Of a stretch of 64,000 nucleotides of DNA, positions 37,438 through 45,997 are shown in pieces. The stretch is taken from assembly GCF_004369225.1 (NCBI RefSeq), contig NZ_QFFZ01000004.1, forward strand, positions 1 through 64,000, written 5' to 3'. The translations under genes and the position numbers were made by a program. The notes beneath the pieces were generated by a model that did not search any database, was not told the origin of the DNA, and saw nothing but the letters and a program-made list of their open reading frames with translations. Source of the stretch: Pelotomaculum propionicicum. GTDB taxonomy: Bacteria > Bacillota > Desulfotomaculia > Desulfotomaculales > Pelotomaculaceae. The stretch's first letter is position 1; each line of letters opens with the position of its first letter.

Positions 37438-38220
37438 ATGAATTTATCGGGCAACACCGTGCTGATTACAGGGGGAGCAAGCGGTATCGGGCTGGCCCTG
37501 GTGGAACGTTTTCTGGCCAGGGGCAACAAAGTGATTATTTGCGGCCGCCGGCAGGAAAAGCTGCGGGAAGCTCAGCGGAGATTCCCGCAGCTCGAAATTC
37601 GCAGGTGTGATGTTTCTGTCGAAGTGGAACGACAGTTATTGTTTGATTGGGTCAAAAAGAGCTTTCCTGATTTAAATATTTTAGTAAACAACGCGGGTGT
37701 TCAGCACCGGATGGACCTCTTGCTGGCGCAGGAAAAATGGGGCTATTATCAGGAGGAAATATTAACAAATTTTGCGGCGCCCGTCCATCTTTCCATGCTT
37801 TTTATCCCTCACCTGGCCGCAAAGCCAAACGCTGCAATCATCAACATAACCTCGGGACTGGCCTTTACACCCATGGCCATAGCTCCAATTTACAGCGCCA
37901 CAAAGGCGGCGCTTCATTCCTTTACCATGAGCCTCAGACATGTGCTGGCAGATAAGAACGTCAGTGTTATTGAGGTGGCGCCGCCCGCGGTAAACACTGA
38001 TTTGGGCGGGGCCGGCCTGCACACTTTTGGAGTGCCCCTGGAAGAATTTGCGGACGCTGTGTTTAAAGGCTTCGAAAGGGGAGACCTGGAAATTGGTTAT
38101 GGACCATCTGAAAAATTAATGCGCATGTCGAGGGATGAGATTGACGAGGCCTGTCAGCGGATGAACAGCAGGATGAGTCTTCAACAGGAAAAAACTTCTA
38201 GAAAGGTTGGTAAAATGTGA
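37438..38220 (+). CDS. Short-chain dehydrogenase/reductase
   Basis: 260-residue classical SDR: NAD(P)-binding GGASGIGLAL near residue 12, NNAG, catalytic Ser in NITSGLAF and YSATK. It belongs to the DltE-like group. SD GGGAGGGCAGG precedes the ATG. The final bases overlap the nitroreductase gene (ATGTGA), so the two are co-translated. Substrate not predictable. Confidence 0.88.
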   Translation: MNLSGNTVLITGGASGIGLALVERFLARGNKVIICGRRQEKLREAQRRFPQLEIRRCDVSVEVERQLLFDWVKKSFPDLNILVNNAGVQHRMDLLLAQEKWGYYQEEILTNFAAPVHLSMLFIPHLAAKPNAAIINITSGLAFTPMAIAPIYSATKAALHSFTMSLRHVLADKNVSVIEVAPPAVNTDLGGAGLHTFGVPLEEFADAVFKGFERGDLEIGYGPSEKLMRMSRDEIDEACQRMNSRMSLQQEKTSRKVGKM

Positions 38221-38774
38221 ATGATACTCTAAAGGTTATTAAAAACAGGAGGGCGATCAGAAAGTACAAAGCTGAACAAATTTCCGCCGCTGAATTGCAG
38301 GAAATACTGGACTGCGCTGTTTACGCGCCGAACGCCAGGAACCAGCAGAAATGGCATTTCACCGTGATCCAGAGCAAGGCCATGCTTGACAAAATGGTGG
38401 GCATAATCAGGGAAAACATCAACAATTCGGGAAATGAATTTTTGAAGCAAAGAGCAGCTTCCCCTGATTACCACACTTTTTATCATGCTCCCACAGTTAT
38501 TCTGATCTCGGCGGATGAAAAAGCTCCGTGGATACATGTCGACTGCGGCCTGGCCGCTGAGAACATCACACTGGCGGCGGAAGCGCAAAACATCGGCTCC
38601 TGCGTGATCGCCTCCTCCGGTTTGCTTTTTGCATCAGAAAAAGGGAACGCCATGAGAAAGGAACTGGGGATGCCTGAGGGATACAATCATGTCTGCACCA
38701 TAGCGCTCGGGTATAAAGACGAAAACCCGGCGCCGCCTCCGAGAAGCAAAGAGGTAATAAATTACGTAAGATAA
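38217..38774 (+). CDS. Nitroreductase-family flavoprotein
   Basis: 185-residue FMN-dependent oxidoreductase of the nitroreductase fold. The N-terminal FMN contacts IKNRRAIRKYKAEQIS and APNARNQQKWHFTVIQ, and the C-terminal GLAAENITLAAEAQNIGSC, are characteristic. GTG start overlapping the SDR stop. The pairing suggests sequential redox steps on one substrate. No ferredoxin domain is attached. Confidence 0.88.
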   Translation: MNDTLKVIKNRRAIRKYKAEQISAAELQEILDCAVYAPNARNQQKWHFTVIQSKAMLDKMVGIIRENINNSGNEFLKQRAASPDYHTFYHAPTVILISADEKAPWIHVDCGLAAENITLAAEAQNIGSCVIASSGLLFASEKGNAMRKELGMPEGYNHVCTIALGYKDENPAPPPRSKEVINYVR

Positions 38775-38802
38775 ACAGTAAAAAAGGCTGGACAAAAAAG
38801 GG

Positions 38803-38832
38803 CCCGCAGCCCTGGTTTATCAGGGTTGCGGG
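38803..38832 (+). terminator. Hairpin after the SDR/nitroreductase unit
   Basis: CCCGCAGCCCTG pairs with CAGGGTTGCGGG (one G-T pair) over a 6-nt loop; followed by ATTTCCCATTT, a poor U-tract. The right arm is also the end of a minus-strand coding remnant. Confidence 0.5.
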
Positions 38833-39070
38833 ATTTCCCATTTCCATTTTCCGTCTTCTAGCACCATCATTGCTGTTGGTCCGGGTAATTTATTTGCGTG
38901 ACATACCATTTTCCTTCGTCTCCGGGGTAAACAGGCAGCGGGTACTGTTCATCCCGGACTACGGCAACGCAGCGCTTTATTGGTTCGAAAACAGTCATAG
39001 CAAAATCAGGTAAGCTGCCCTCTTGAAAATAAATAAAAAGCATACTTTGGTACAATGTGTTTGATTTCAC
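38811..39070 (-). pseudogene. Frameshifted remnant of an unknown small protein
   Basis: On the minus strand a frame runs from about 39070 and stops at 38867 (...GKWYVTQINYPDQQQ). Shifting frame at about 38890 continues a coding-like sequence GPTAMMVLEDGKWKWEIPQP ending within the terminator hairpin. The joined tail looks like a genuine protein end, so this is probably a decayed gene. Family not recognised. Confidence 0.3.
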
Positions 39071-39143
39071 CAGATTGCTGTGATATAAACATTATAGTCT
39101 TAAGTACCAGGGTCTATCCTATTATTAACAAGGGGGAGAAACA

Positions 39144-40073
39144 ATGCGTACTCAGCAATTACTTTATTTGCTGGAAATCTCCAAGACCCGTTCTATCAAT
39201 AAGGCTAGCGAAAACCTCAATATTTCCCACCAAGCCCTGAATGTAAGCATTAAAAATCTGGAAGATGAATTAAACACCTGTCTGCTAAACCGCAGTGCCC
39301 AGGGGGTTTCCCTGACGGAAACCGGCCAGCTAACGGCCAATTTTGCGACAGCCTGTTTAAACAAGCTGGCTGAGTTGCAGGAAGCTATTGCCAAAATCGA
39401 AGAGGGCCGAAACGTCGCTACGCCTAAAGGCCATCTCAACCTTTCAACTATGGCGATCCCCAACTACAGCTTGGTCCAGCCAACCATCAAACAGTTTCTG
39501 TTAAAGTATCCACAAATAACTATTGATGTCACCAGAACAACCATGGCGGAAATCCTGAACAATATCAGGCAACAAAAAATCATGTTGGGCTTCATCACCA
39601 TACATAAAACACCATTAGAATGGCTCGCACCAGATTGCCCCTTTCTAATCGATTATCTGTTGACTGACAAATCTTATATTGTCATGAGCAGCGAACACCC
39701 GCTGGCCAAGAAAAAAACGGCTGTTACTCCTAAATCGCTGCTTCAATATCCTTTTGTAGTTTATCGTGAAGGAAATGAAATTAACGTTCCTGCCGTCCTG
39801 GCATTGAAAGAAAGTTATAACCCGCAAATTCAAATTACCACAAACAGTCTGGAGACATTTGAAGAAACGATTTTATCCGGGCAGGGGATTGGTTTTACAA
39901 GTAAATTATCAATTAAAAGCGCTAATTACTTTAAACATAAAGAGAAATTGTCCTTTATTCCGTTGAAAAATACGCCAACCCCCATCATCACCTTGTTGAT
40001 CAACAAAGAGGCTTATATCCAAAACCAGAAAGTCATTGATCTGTTTTTGGGTATTCTGAAAAGCTTCATCTGA
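39144..40073 (+). CDS. LysR-family transcriptional regulator
   Basis: 309 residues. The N-terminal winged HTH (MRTQQLLYLLEISKTRSINKA..., with INKASENLNISHQALNVSIKNLEDEL) is followed by a two-lobe effector-binding domain. SD AGGGGGAG. It stands 327 nt before the phosphodiesterase gene in the same direction and may control the phosphodiesterase-thioredoxin-MFS set; the effector is unknown. Confidence 0.88.
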   Translation: MRTQQLLYLLEISKTRSINKASENLNISHQALNVSIKNLEDELNTCLLNRSAQGVSLTETGQLTANFATACLNKLAELQEAIAKIEEGRNVATPKGHLNLSTMAIPNYSLVQPTIKQFLLKYPQITIDVTRTTMAEILNNIRQQKIMLGFITIHKTPLEWLAPDCPFLIDYLLTDKSYIVMSSEHPLAKKKTAVTPKSLLQYPFVVYREGNEINVPAVLALKESYNPQIQITTNSLETFEETILSGQGIGFTSKLSIKSANYFKHKEKLSFIPLKNTPTPIITLLINKEAYIQNQKVIDLFLGILKSFI

Positions 40074-40165
40074 CCCAGCATCAGACTCCCAATCTCTTAC
40101 GTCCACAATTTTCCCTTGATACCCTTGTGTTTTTTCAATGAAACCCTATGCCGCTGCTAAAAGAA

Positions 40166-40220
40166 AGAAATGTTTCAAGATAACAAATTAAGCGTTGTTG
40201 TCTTGAAACATTTCTGTTTT
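40166..40220 (+). terminator. Intrinsic terminator after the LysR gene
   Basis: A long hairpin: AGAAATGTTTCAAGA (40166-40180) pairs with TCTTGAAACATTTCT (40201-40215), extended by AACAA/TTGTT; GTTTTTCTG follows. Confidence 0.8.
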
Positions 40221-40399
40221 TCTGTTGTTTTTTGTTGCAATTATTATTTGCAGCCATTCGATTGTGGTCCAGTACTTCTGCTATGCAATATATTCTCTTT
40301 ACTTATAATGATGATTAGTAAGTAAATAATTCACGTATAGCGCGCAATATCGGAGATTAAGACTTACACAAAGAATCATTAATTTTAGGGAGTGAGGTT

Positions 40400-42418
40400 A
40401 TGAGTTTAAGCAGAAAGGCACTGGCGGATAAGATTTTAGTTTTAGGCATCGACGGTATGGACCCCAAATTAACGAAGAAGTATGTTGCTGAAGGCAAAAT
40501 GCCTAATACTAAAAAATTTATAGAACGGGGCGCACAGAGAGAAGATCTGGTCATGCTGGGAGCGCAGCCGACAGTTACACCTCCTATGTGGACTACTTTG
40601 GCCACCGGCGCTTATCCGGTAACCCATGGGATAACTTGTTTTTACCGGCAGTCAAAAGACTCTCTGGACGTCATCGAGTATAATTTGGACTCGTCCAAGT
40701 GTCAGGCTGAGCAGTTATGGAATGTTTTTGCTGAAGCCGGTAAGAAGACCCTCGTCTGGCATTGGCCGGGCAGTTCATGGCCTCCAACCTCAACTAGCCC
40801 TAACCTCAGTGTTGTAGATGGCACACAGCCTGGCAATGTAAATATGGGTGTAGCCATTGTTGATCCTGAGAAAATTCTGGTTGCCAGCGTCAAGACTGAA
40901 GAAGTGACCTATAAGAAACAAGCAGCCACTGAAGGTGAAGTACCGTGCGTCATCAGCGATCTGAAGGTTCAGAAAAGCACCTATAATTTGGCTGAAAGTG
41001 TAAAAGCCAAGAAAAAGACCAGGATTTTGCTGACCAAGGAGGATGGCGAGGGTGCTTTGCCGGAAACTCCCTTTGATGTGGTCTACTCACCGATCAAGGA
41101 CGCGGCTGGCTGGGCGGATGCGCCGGCAGATGCCAGGGAATTCACCATGTTACACGCTGGTGGGTTGATTCGCAGACCGTGTCTAATTTTGAAAAATGCC
41201 GATGGTGTTTATGACAGAGTAGCCATTTATAAGTCTAAGAAAGAAACGGAACCGATGGCCGTCCTGGAACAGGGTGTGTATGTGAGGGATCTGCTGGATG
41301 AAGCCATTAAAGACGATGATAAGAAAGTCATCGCTAACCGCAATATGCGGATATTGTATCTGGAGCCCAATGGCGAGCAAGTCAGAATGTGGATTTCAGC
41401 CGGTATGGATACTACTAACGACGATTTGTGGCACCCTGCCAGTTTGTTTAAAACTGTAACCGAGAATATAGCCTTCCCTCAACCGACTTGTCTGATTGGT
41501 AATGCCAGTGTTCAGATCGCCAGGGAATGTATGATCGCTACTTGGCAGGCTAGCGCTGACTGGCAGGCCGATGTGCTTAATTATCTGATCGAAAAAGAAA
41601 ACTTCGAAATCATTTTCTCTCATTTCCATAATGTTGACCTGGCAGGCCATATGATTATCCATAAATTAAAAAAGGGAGGCAAGGGGACCCCGGAAGATTA
41701 CAAACAAATGCTCGAGGATGTCTACCGGCAGACAGATGGCTATATCGGCCGCTTCCTGCATTTACTGGATGAAGGATGGACGGTGTTGATTGTCTCCGAC
41801 CATGCGGCCGTTTGTCCGGAGCATAATCCGCCGTTGATTGGGGATATGACGGGTCTAAACGTTACCCTGATGAGAGAGCTGGGCTTCACCAACATTAAGC
41901 AAGATGCCGAGGGCAATGATCTTAAAGAAATCGACTGGGCCAAAACCAAAGCCGTTGCCAACCGGGGCAACCATATTTATCTCAATATTAAAGGCCGGGA
42001 TAAATACGGAATTGTTGAGCCTGAAGATCAATACGAAGTAGAGGAAGAAATCATGACTGCTCTTTATGGCTATAAAGACAGTGTGACCGGCAAGAGAGTT
42101 ATTGCCATGGCTTTAAGAAACAAAGACGCTGTTTTACTCGGCCTGGGCGGCCCTGAATCCGGCGATATCATTTATTGGACGGCGGAAGGCTATAACTACG
42201 ACCATTGCGATTCCCTGTCCACGACCTGCGGGTACGGCGGCACCTCAGTTTCGCCAATCTTTATGGCGGCAGGACCGGGCTTTAAGACCGGCTTTAAGAC
42301 CGACCGTATTATCCGTGAAGTCGATGTAGCCCCGACAGTTGCTGTTATCGGCGGTGTCAGAATGCCTGCCCAATGTGAAGGGGCGCCTGTGTACCAGATC
42401 TTATCTGAAGAGTTCTAG
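40400..42418 (+). CDS. Alkaline-phosphatase-superfamily phosphodiesterase
   Basis: 672-residue enzyme of the type I phosphodiesterase / nucleotide pyrophosphatase fold. Metal and nucleophile motifs: VLGIDGMDPKL, the nucleophile Thr in QPTVTPPMWTTLATGAYP, FSHFHNVDLAGH and VLIVSDHAA. No signal peptide is seen, so it is probably cytoplasmic. It hydrolyses a phosphoester or related substrate; related proteins include phosphoglycerate mutase-like and phosphonoacetate hydrolase-like enzymes. SD GGGAGTGAGG. It begins a run with thioredoxin and thioredoxin-reductase genes and an MFS transporter gene, suggesting uptake and breakdown of one phosphorylated or thiol-containing compound. Confidence 0.8.
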   Translation: MSLSRKALADKILVLGIDGMDPKLTKKYVAEGKMPNTKKFIERGAQREDLVMLGAQPTVTPPMWTTLATGAYPVTHGITCFYRQSKDSLDVIEYNLDSSKCQAEQLWNVFAEAGKKTLVWHWPGSSWPPTSTSPNLSVVDGTQPGNVNMGVAIVDPEKILVASVKTEEVTYKKQAATEGEVPCVISDLKVQKSTYNLAESVKAKKKTRILLTKEDGEGALPETPFDVVYSPIKDAAGWADAPADAREFTMLHAGGLIRRPCLILKNADGVYDRVAIYKSKKETEPMAVLEQGVYVRDLLDEAIKDDDKKVIANRNMRILYLEPNGEQVRMWISAGMDTTNDDLWHPASLFKTVTENIAFPQPTCLIGNASVQIARECMIATWQASADWQADVLNYLIEKENFEIIFSHFHNVDLAGHMIIHKLKKGGKGTPEDYKQMLEDVYRQTDGYIGRFLHLLDEGWTVLIVSDHAAVCPEHNPPLIGDMTGLNVTLMRELGFTNIKQDAEGNDLKEIDWAKTKAVANRGNHIYLNIKGRDKYGIVEPEDQYEVEEEIMTALYGYKDSVTGKRVIAMALRNKDAVLLGLGGPESGDIIYWTAEGYNYDHCDSLSTTCGYGGTSVSPIFMAAGPGFKTGFKTDRIIREVDVAPTVAVIGGVRMPAQCEGAPVYQILSEEF

Positions 42419-42434
42419 GACGGAGGCAATAACA

Positions 42435-42755
42435 ATGGAACTCAAAAACCTGAACGCGGTCACCTTCGAAGAAATAGTTTACGACAACTGCGAGAACTGC
42501 CTGGTGGTATTCAGCCGGAAAACCTGTCACGTATGCGCCGAAGTGGTGCCCATGGTAGAAGAGATAGCAGAAAAGTACAAAGATAAATTCGGCTTTTACC
42601 GCGTTGACTCAGAAGAACAAAGAGACCTGTATAACAGGTTTTCCCTCAGAGGAGTACCACAGCTGCTGTTCTTTAAAGACGGCGATTATCAAGGCAAGCT
42701 CGCCGGCAAAGTCGAGGAAGAACAGTTAGAAGAAAAGATCGAAGAATTGCTGTAA
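42435..42755 (+). CDS. Thioredoxin-like protein (CHVC active site)
   Basis: 106 residues from ATG 42435 (SD CGGAGGC). Thioredoxin fold with an atypical redox pair FSRKTCHVCAEVVP instead of WCGPC, then YRVDSEEQRDLYNRFSLRGVPQLLFFKDG with the cis-proline. Thioredoxins with such sites serve glycine/sarcosine/betaine reductases in clostridia. Likely reduced by the enzyme encoded next. Codon choice (GCC, AAC, GTA) differs somewhat from the neighbours. Confidence 0.85.
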   Translation: MELKNLNAVTFEEIVYDNCENCLVVFSRKTCHVCAEVVPMVEEIAEKYKDKFGFYRVDSEEQRDLYNRFSLRGVPQLLFFKDGDYQGKLAGKVEEEQLEEKIEELL

Positions 42756-42789
42756 GCAATAGATGATGAGCGTTTGAGGTGACTAGTCA

Positions 42790-43974
42790 ATGTCAGTATA
42801 CGATCTGCTGATACTGGGCGGAGGCCCCGCCGGCCTCGCCGCCGGTATCTACGGAGCAAGAGCCAAACTCAAAACAGCGATCCTGGAGAAAGGCGCCGTA
42901 GGCGGCATGGCCTTTACCACCAGGGAGATAGTAAACTACCCCGGCTTTAAATCCACCACAGGTCCCGATTTAATGAAAACCATGGCCAGCCACGCCAAAG
43001 AATTCGGCGCTGAGATCATCAAAGGCCAAATAACAGAAGTAGATCTCGATGGAGAAATTAAAACAGTCAAAACCAAAAAAGGCGTCCAGTATCAGGCCAG
43101 AGCAGTAATCTTAGCCCCCGGCTCCCAGCCCCGCCTGCTCAACATACCAGGTGAGAAAAAGCTGAGAGGCAGCGGCGTGTCCTACTGCGCCACCTGCGAC
43201 GCCGAATTCTACGAAGATTTGACCGTGGTGGTCGTCGGCAACGGAGACGCCGCCATAGAAGAAGCCATCTACATCACCAAGTACGCCAGCAAGGTTATCG
43301 TGATAGTCATTCACGACGAAGGAATCGTGGACTGCAACAAAGCCAGCGCCGAAAAAGCCTTCAAGAATCCCAAGATAGAATTCGTCTGGAACTCCGTCCT
43401 GGCCGAAATCAAAGGCAAAGAAAACGTCGAGGCGGTAGTGGTCAAAAACCTGAAAACCGGAGAGCTCACAGAAGTAAAGGCCGAAGGAGTCTTCATCTAT
43501 GTGGGCATGGTGCCCGAGACAGAATTTTTAAAAGGCAAAGTAGAGTTAGACCAAAGAGGCTACATTCCAACCAACGAGATGATGGAGACCAACATAGACG
43601 GCGTGTGCGCCGCGGGAGACGCCAGGGTAAAATACCTGCGCCAGGTGGTGACCGCGGCCAATGACGGCGCTGTGGCAGCAGTGACATTAGAGAGATACCT
43701 GGCCGAAGAAGACGATTTCAAAGAGAACGTGCTGAACGCGGACAAGCCCGTGCTGCTGGCCTTCTGGAGCCCGGCGGATGAAGAAAGTATAGAAGCGGTA
43801 GCCAGGCTGGAGCAGACAGTGGCAGAGAGCGGGGATAAAGTAAAGCTGGTTAAGGTGGACATGTCGAGGAAGAAAAGGATAGCCCGGAGGTATAACGTGA
43901 CGGAGGTACCGGCTGCCCTGCTGCTCAAGGAAGGGAAGGTTGTCCGTAATATTCTAAAACATAACTGCGTTTGA
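42790..43974 (+). CDS. Thioredoxin reductase fused to a degenerate thioredoxin domain
   Basis: 394 residues. The first ~310 are a complete NADPH/ferredoxin-type thioredoxin reductase: FAD motif LGGGPAGLAAGIYGA, redox site SYCATCDAEFY, second nucleotide motif VVVGNGDAAIEEA and FAD motif GVCAAGDAR. The last ~75 residues are thioredoxin-like (VLLAFWSPADEESIEAVARLEQ, VKVDMSRKKRIARRYNVTEVPAALL) but have lost both cysteines of the CxxC and stop before the last helix (NILKHNCV). The end looks truncated. Coupled to the thioredoxin gene 34 nt upstream. Confidence 0.88.
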   Translation: MSVYDLLILGGGPAGLAAGIYGARAKLKTAILEKGAVGGMAFTTREIVNYPGFKSTTGPDLMKTMASHAKEFGAEIIKGQITEVDLDGEIKTVKTKKGVQYQARAVILAPGSQPRLLNIPGEKKLRGSGVSYCATCDAEFYEDLTVVVVGNGDAAIEEAIYITKYASKVIVIVIHDEGIVDCNKASAEKAFKNPKIEFVWNSVLAEIKGKENVEAVVVKNLKTGELTEVKAEGVFIYVGMVPETEFLKGKVELDQRGYIPTNEMMETNIDGVCAAGDARVKYLRQVVTAANDGAVAAVTLERYLAEEDDFKENVLNADKPVLLAFWSPADEESIEAVARLEQTVAESGDKVKLVKVDMSRKKRIARRYNVTEVPAALLLKEGKVVRNILKHNCV

Positions 43975-44341
43975 CCAGTGATGTCATAGGCGCCATGACA
44001 TTGCTGATGCTGAAATAAGGAGATGGTGGACAAAGAGAAAAGGGTTACGAATCAGAATTGTGATATAGTGCTGAGCGGTGGTTTCGACTCAGGTGACGAC
44101 AAGATAGGTGTACAGAACCAGGAAGTCAGCACTTTTATGTGAATATGATCACAAATTTTTGGGAAGAGGTACTCTAGACAAGTAAGAAACCAGAAGTAAT
44201 AAACAGGATAACCCCAAAACAATATCCATTGGGGAAAGACATATATGGATTACCACGATGCAGTAGTCGCCATAAGTTTTTATCGAGATTCATAAGTCAG
44301 CCAAATAACTAGTGCTCAAGAATAAGGAAGGACTGATTATT
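43975..44341. other. Long intergenic region before the MFS gene
   Basis: Contains an 8-bp stem AGTGCTGA (44067-44074) / TCAGCACT (44126-44133) enclosing 51 nt and followed by TTTT, perhaps a terminator or structured leader. No ORF with coding character seen. Confidence 0.35.
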
Positions 44342-45721
44342 ATGACGACACCCACCAGTAATGTGAAATCAAATGAAGAAATGTTAGCCAAATCCACAAT
44401 AGAAAATGATGATACCCCAGAACTGAAATTGCCATTCTGGCAGGCAAACATGTGGTTGTTTGTTCTATGGGCAATGCACTTAATTGATGTTATGGATAGA
44501 TATGCACTGTCTGCTACTTTACCAATGATTAAGCAGGCTTATCAACTTACAGACGCGCAAGCGGGCATGTTGGGTTCGATTTTTGGCGTCAGCATCGTAA
44601 TTTTTGTTATACCTACAGGCATGATTGCATATAAATGGAGCCGGCGCAAGGTCTGTGCAATTATGGTGGCTTTATGGAGTATAGCTACCTGGGGCACTGG
44701 CCTTGCCAAGGGATATTTCCCTCTCTTAGCAGCCCGTTTTGGCGTTGGGGTTGGTGAAGCAGGCTATATACCTGTTGCTTATTCCCTTATCAGTGCTTGG
44801 TACCCTAAAAGTAAGCGTGGAACAATGATGGGGTGGTTTTATTCAGGATCACAAGTTGGAGCTACCGTAGGACTTATGGTCGCAGGTTGGCTTGCGTATA
44901 CTTATGGCTGGAAAGCATGTTTCGGTATAATGGCTGTCCCCGGGTTGATTCTGGCAGCTATTGGTTGGTTTATGCCTGACTTTAAAAACAAGATAGATAC
45001 CACAGTGAAAGAAGTGGAACAAGCGGGTTCTACAAAGAAGAGTTTGAATTTGGGTTTAAAAGATGCTTTTATTTATACAGTAAAATCTCCCGCAGTTCTC
45101 TGTTCGTTCCTCATTACCGGATGTTTAATGCTTGGAACTACTTCCATGTCTATTTGGGGAATAACATTGTTTACCAGGACTTTTGGGATGAACGTTAAAC
45201 AAGCATCGACTTTTGTGGGTTTTATTGGAATAATTGCTGTGACTGTCCCAATTCTTATGGGGTGGGTGTCGGACCGACTGCAAATAAAAAATAAAGAAGG
45301 AAGGTTAACAGCTTCATTTTTATTTGTAACTGGGTTTTTACTATCCATAATAATATTTACGCAAAACTCCTTATACGCCAAAAGCCTTGTAGTAGCCTTT
45401 ATCTTTTTCGGGCTGGCTAAGGCATTTGTTATAAGCGGAATGTCAAACATTAATTCTGTAACACAAGACCTGCTGCCACCTTTTTACCGTAGCGTATCCA
45501 GCACATTTATACCTGTGGCAAACCAGGGTATTGGAGGTGTAGCGGGACCGGTGTTGTGTGGGGTGTTATCCGATGCATGTGGTATTAATATGGCACTGGC
45601 ATATGTATCTACTATTGCCTTTATTCTTGTGATGGTATTAACTATGCTGTGTAAGAAGTTTTACAAAAAAGATCGCGAAAAATTAGAAAGCCTGGGCAGT
45701 TTCAATCTAGAAAGAGGTTAG
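44342..45721 (+). CDS. Major facilitator superfamily transporter
   Basis: About 459 residues from ATG 44342 (SD AAGGAAGGA); the frame opens at GTG 44312. Twelve membrane helices. The N-terminal helix WLFVLWAMHLIDVMDRYALSAT resembles the Asp/Arg motif of organic-anion MFS carriers (ACS family); loop 2-3 is IPTGMIAYKWSRRKV. Helix 4-5 has AARFGVGVGEAGYIPVAYSLI. Substrate is probably an organic acid; the phosphodiesterase upstream hints at a related compound. Confidence 0.88.
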   Translation: MTTPTSNVKSNEEMLAKSTIENDDTPELKLPFWQANMWLFVLWAMHLIDVMDRYALSATLPMIKQAYQLTDAQAGMLGSIFGVSIVIFVIPTGMIAYKWSRRKVCAIMVALWSIATWGTGLAKGYFPLLAARFGVGVGEAGYIPVAYSLISAWYPKSKRGTMMGWFYSGSQVGATVGLMVAGWLAYTYGWKACFGIMAVPGLILAAIGWFMPDFKNKIDTTVKEVEQAGSTKKSLNLGLKDAFIYTVKSPAVLCSFLITGCLMLGTTSMSIWGITLFTRTFGMNVKQASTFVGFIGIIAVTVPILMGWVSDRLQIKNKEGRLTASFLFVTGFLLSIIIFTQNSLYAKSLVVAFIFFGLAKAFVISGMSNINSVTQDLLPPFYRSVSSTFIPVANQGIGGVAGPVLCGVLSDACGINMALAYVSTIAFILVMVLTMLCKKFYKKDREKLESLGSFNLERG

Positions 45722-45836
45722 GGTCAATTATAGCAATATAATGACCACCAGTTTCATAGGACTGATTTGGGTCCTCTGTCTACTAATCTGAATAAATTTC
45801 AGTAGCGACTTAAAATCCAGCACTCCACCAACCAGG

Positions 45837-45962
45837 ATGGTAGATGACCGCTATAACATTACGCAGGAAGAAAGCGAGAAGATTTTAAAGAAATACTTCC
45901 CCGCCGGCACGGACAGCGCGCTTAAGACCCTGGATATGAAAGAAAAAAGCAAACTGGTTTGA
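45837..45962 (+). pseudogene. Short coding remnant resembling the start of a DUF2087 domain
   Basis: A 41-residue frame (DDRYNITQEESEKILKKYF, ALKTLDMKEKSKLV) that resembles the beginning of DUF2087 (a Phe-rich helix, then a K-rich segment) but ends at TGA before the core. Probably a relic. It runs into the hairpin shared with the convergent gene. Confidence 0.3.
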
Positions 45963-45966
45963 GGAT

Positions 45967-45997
45967 GCGCCGGCTTATGGATTAGCCGGCGTTTTGT
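45967..45997. terminator. Hairpin between convergent transcripts
   Basis: GCGCCGGCT pairs with AGCCGGCGT over a short loop, followed by TTTTGT on the plus strand. It overlaps the last codons of the minus-strand SLH gene. Confidence 0.65.
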
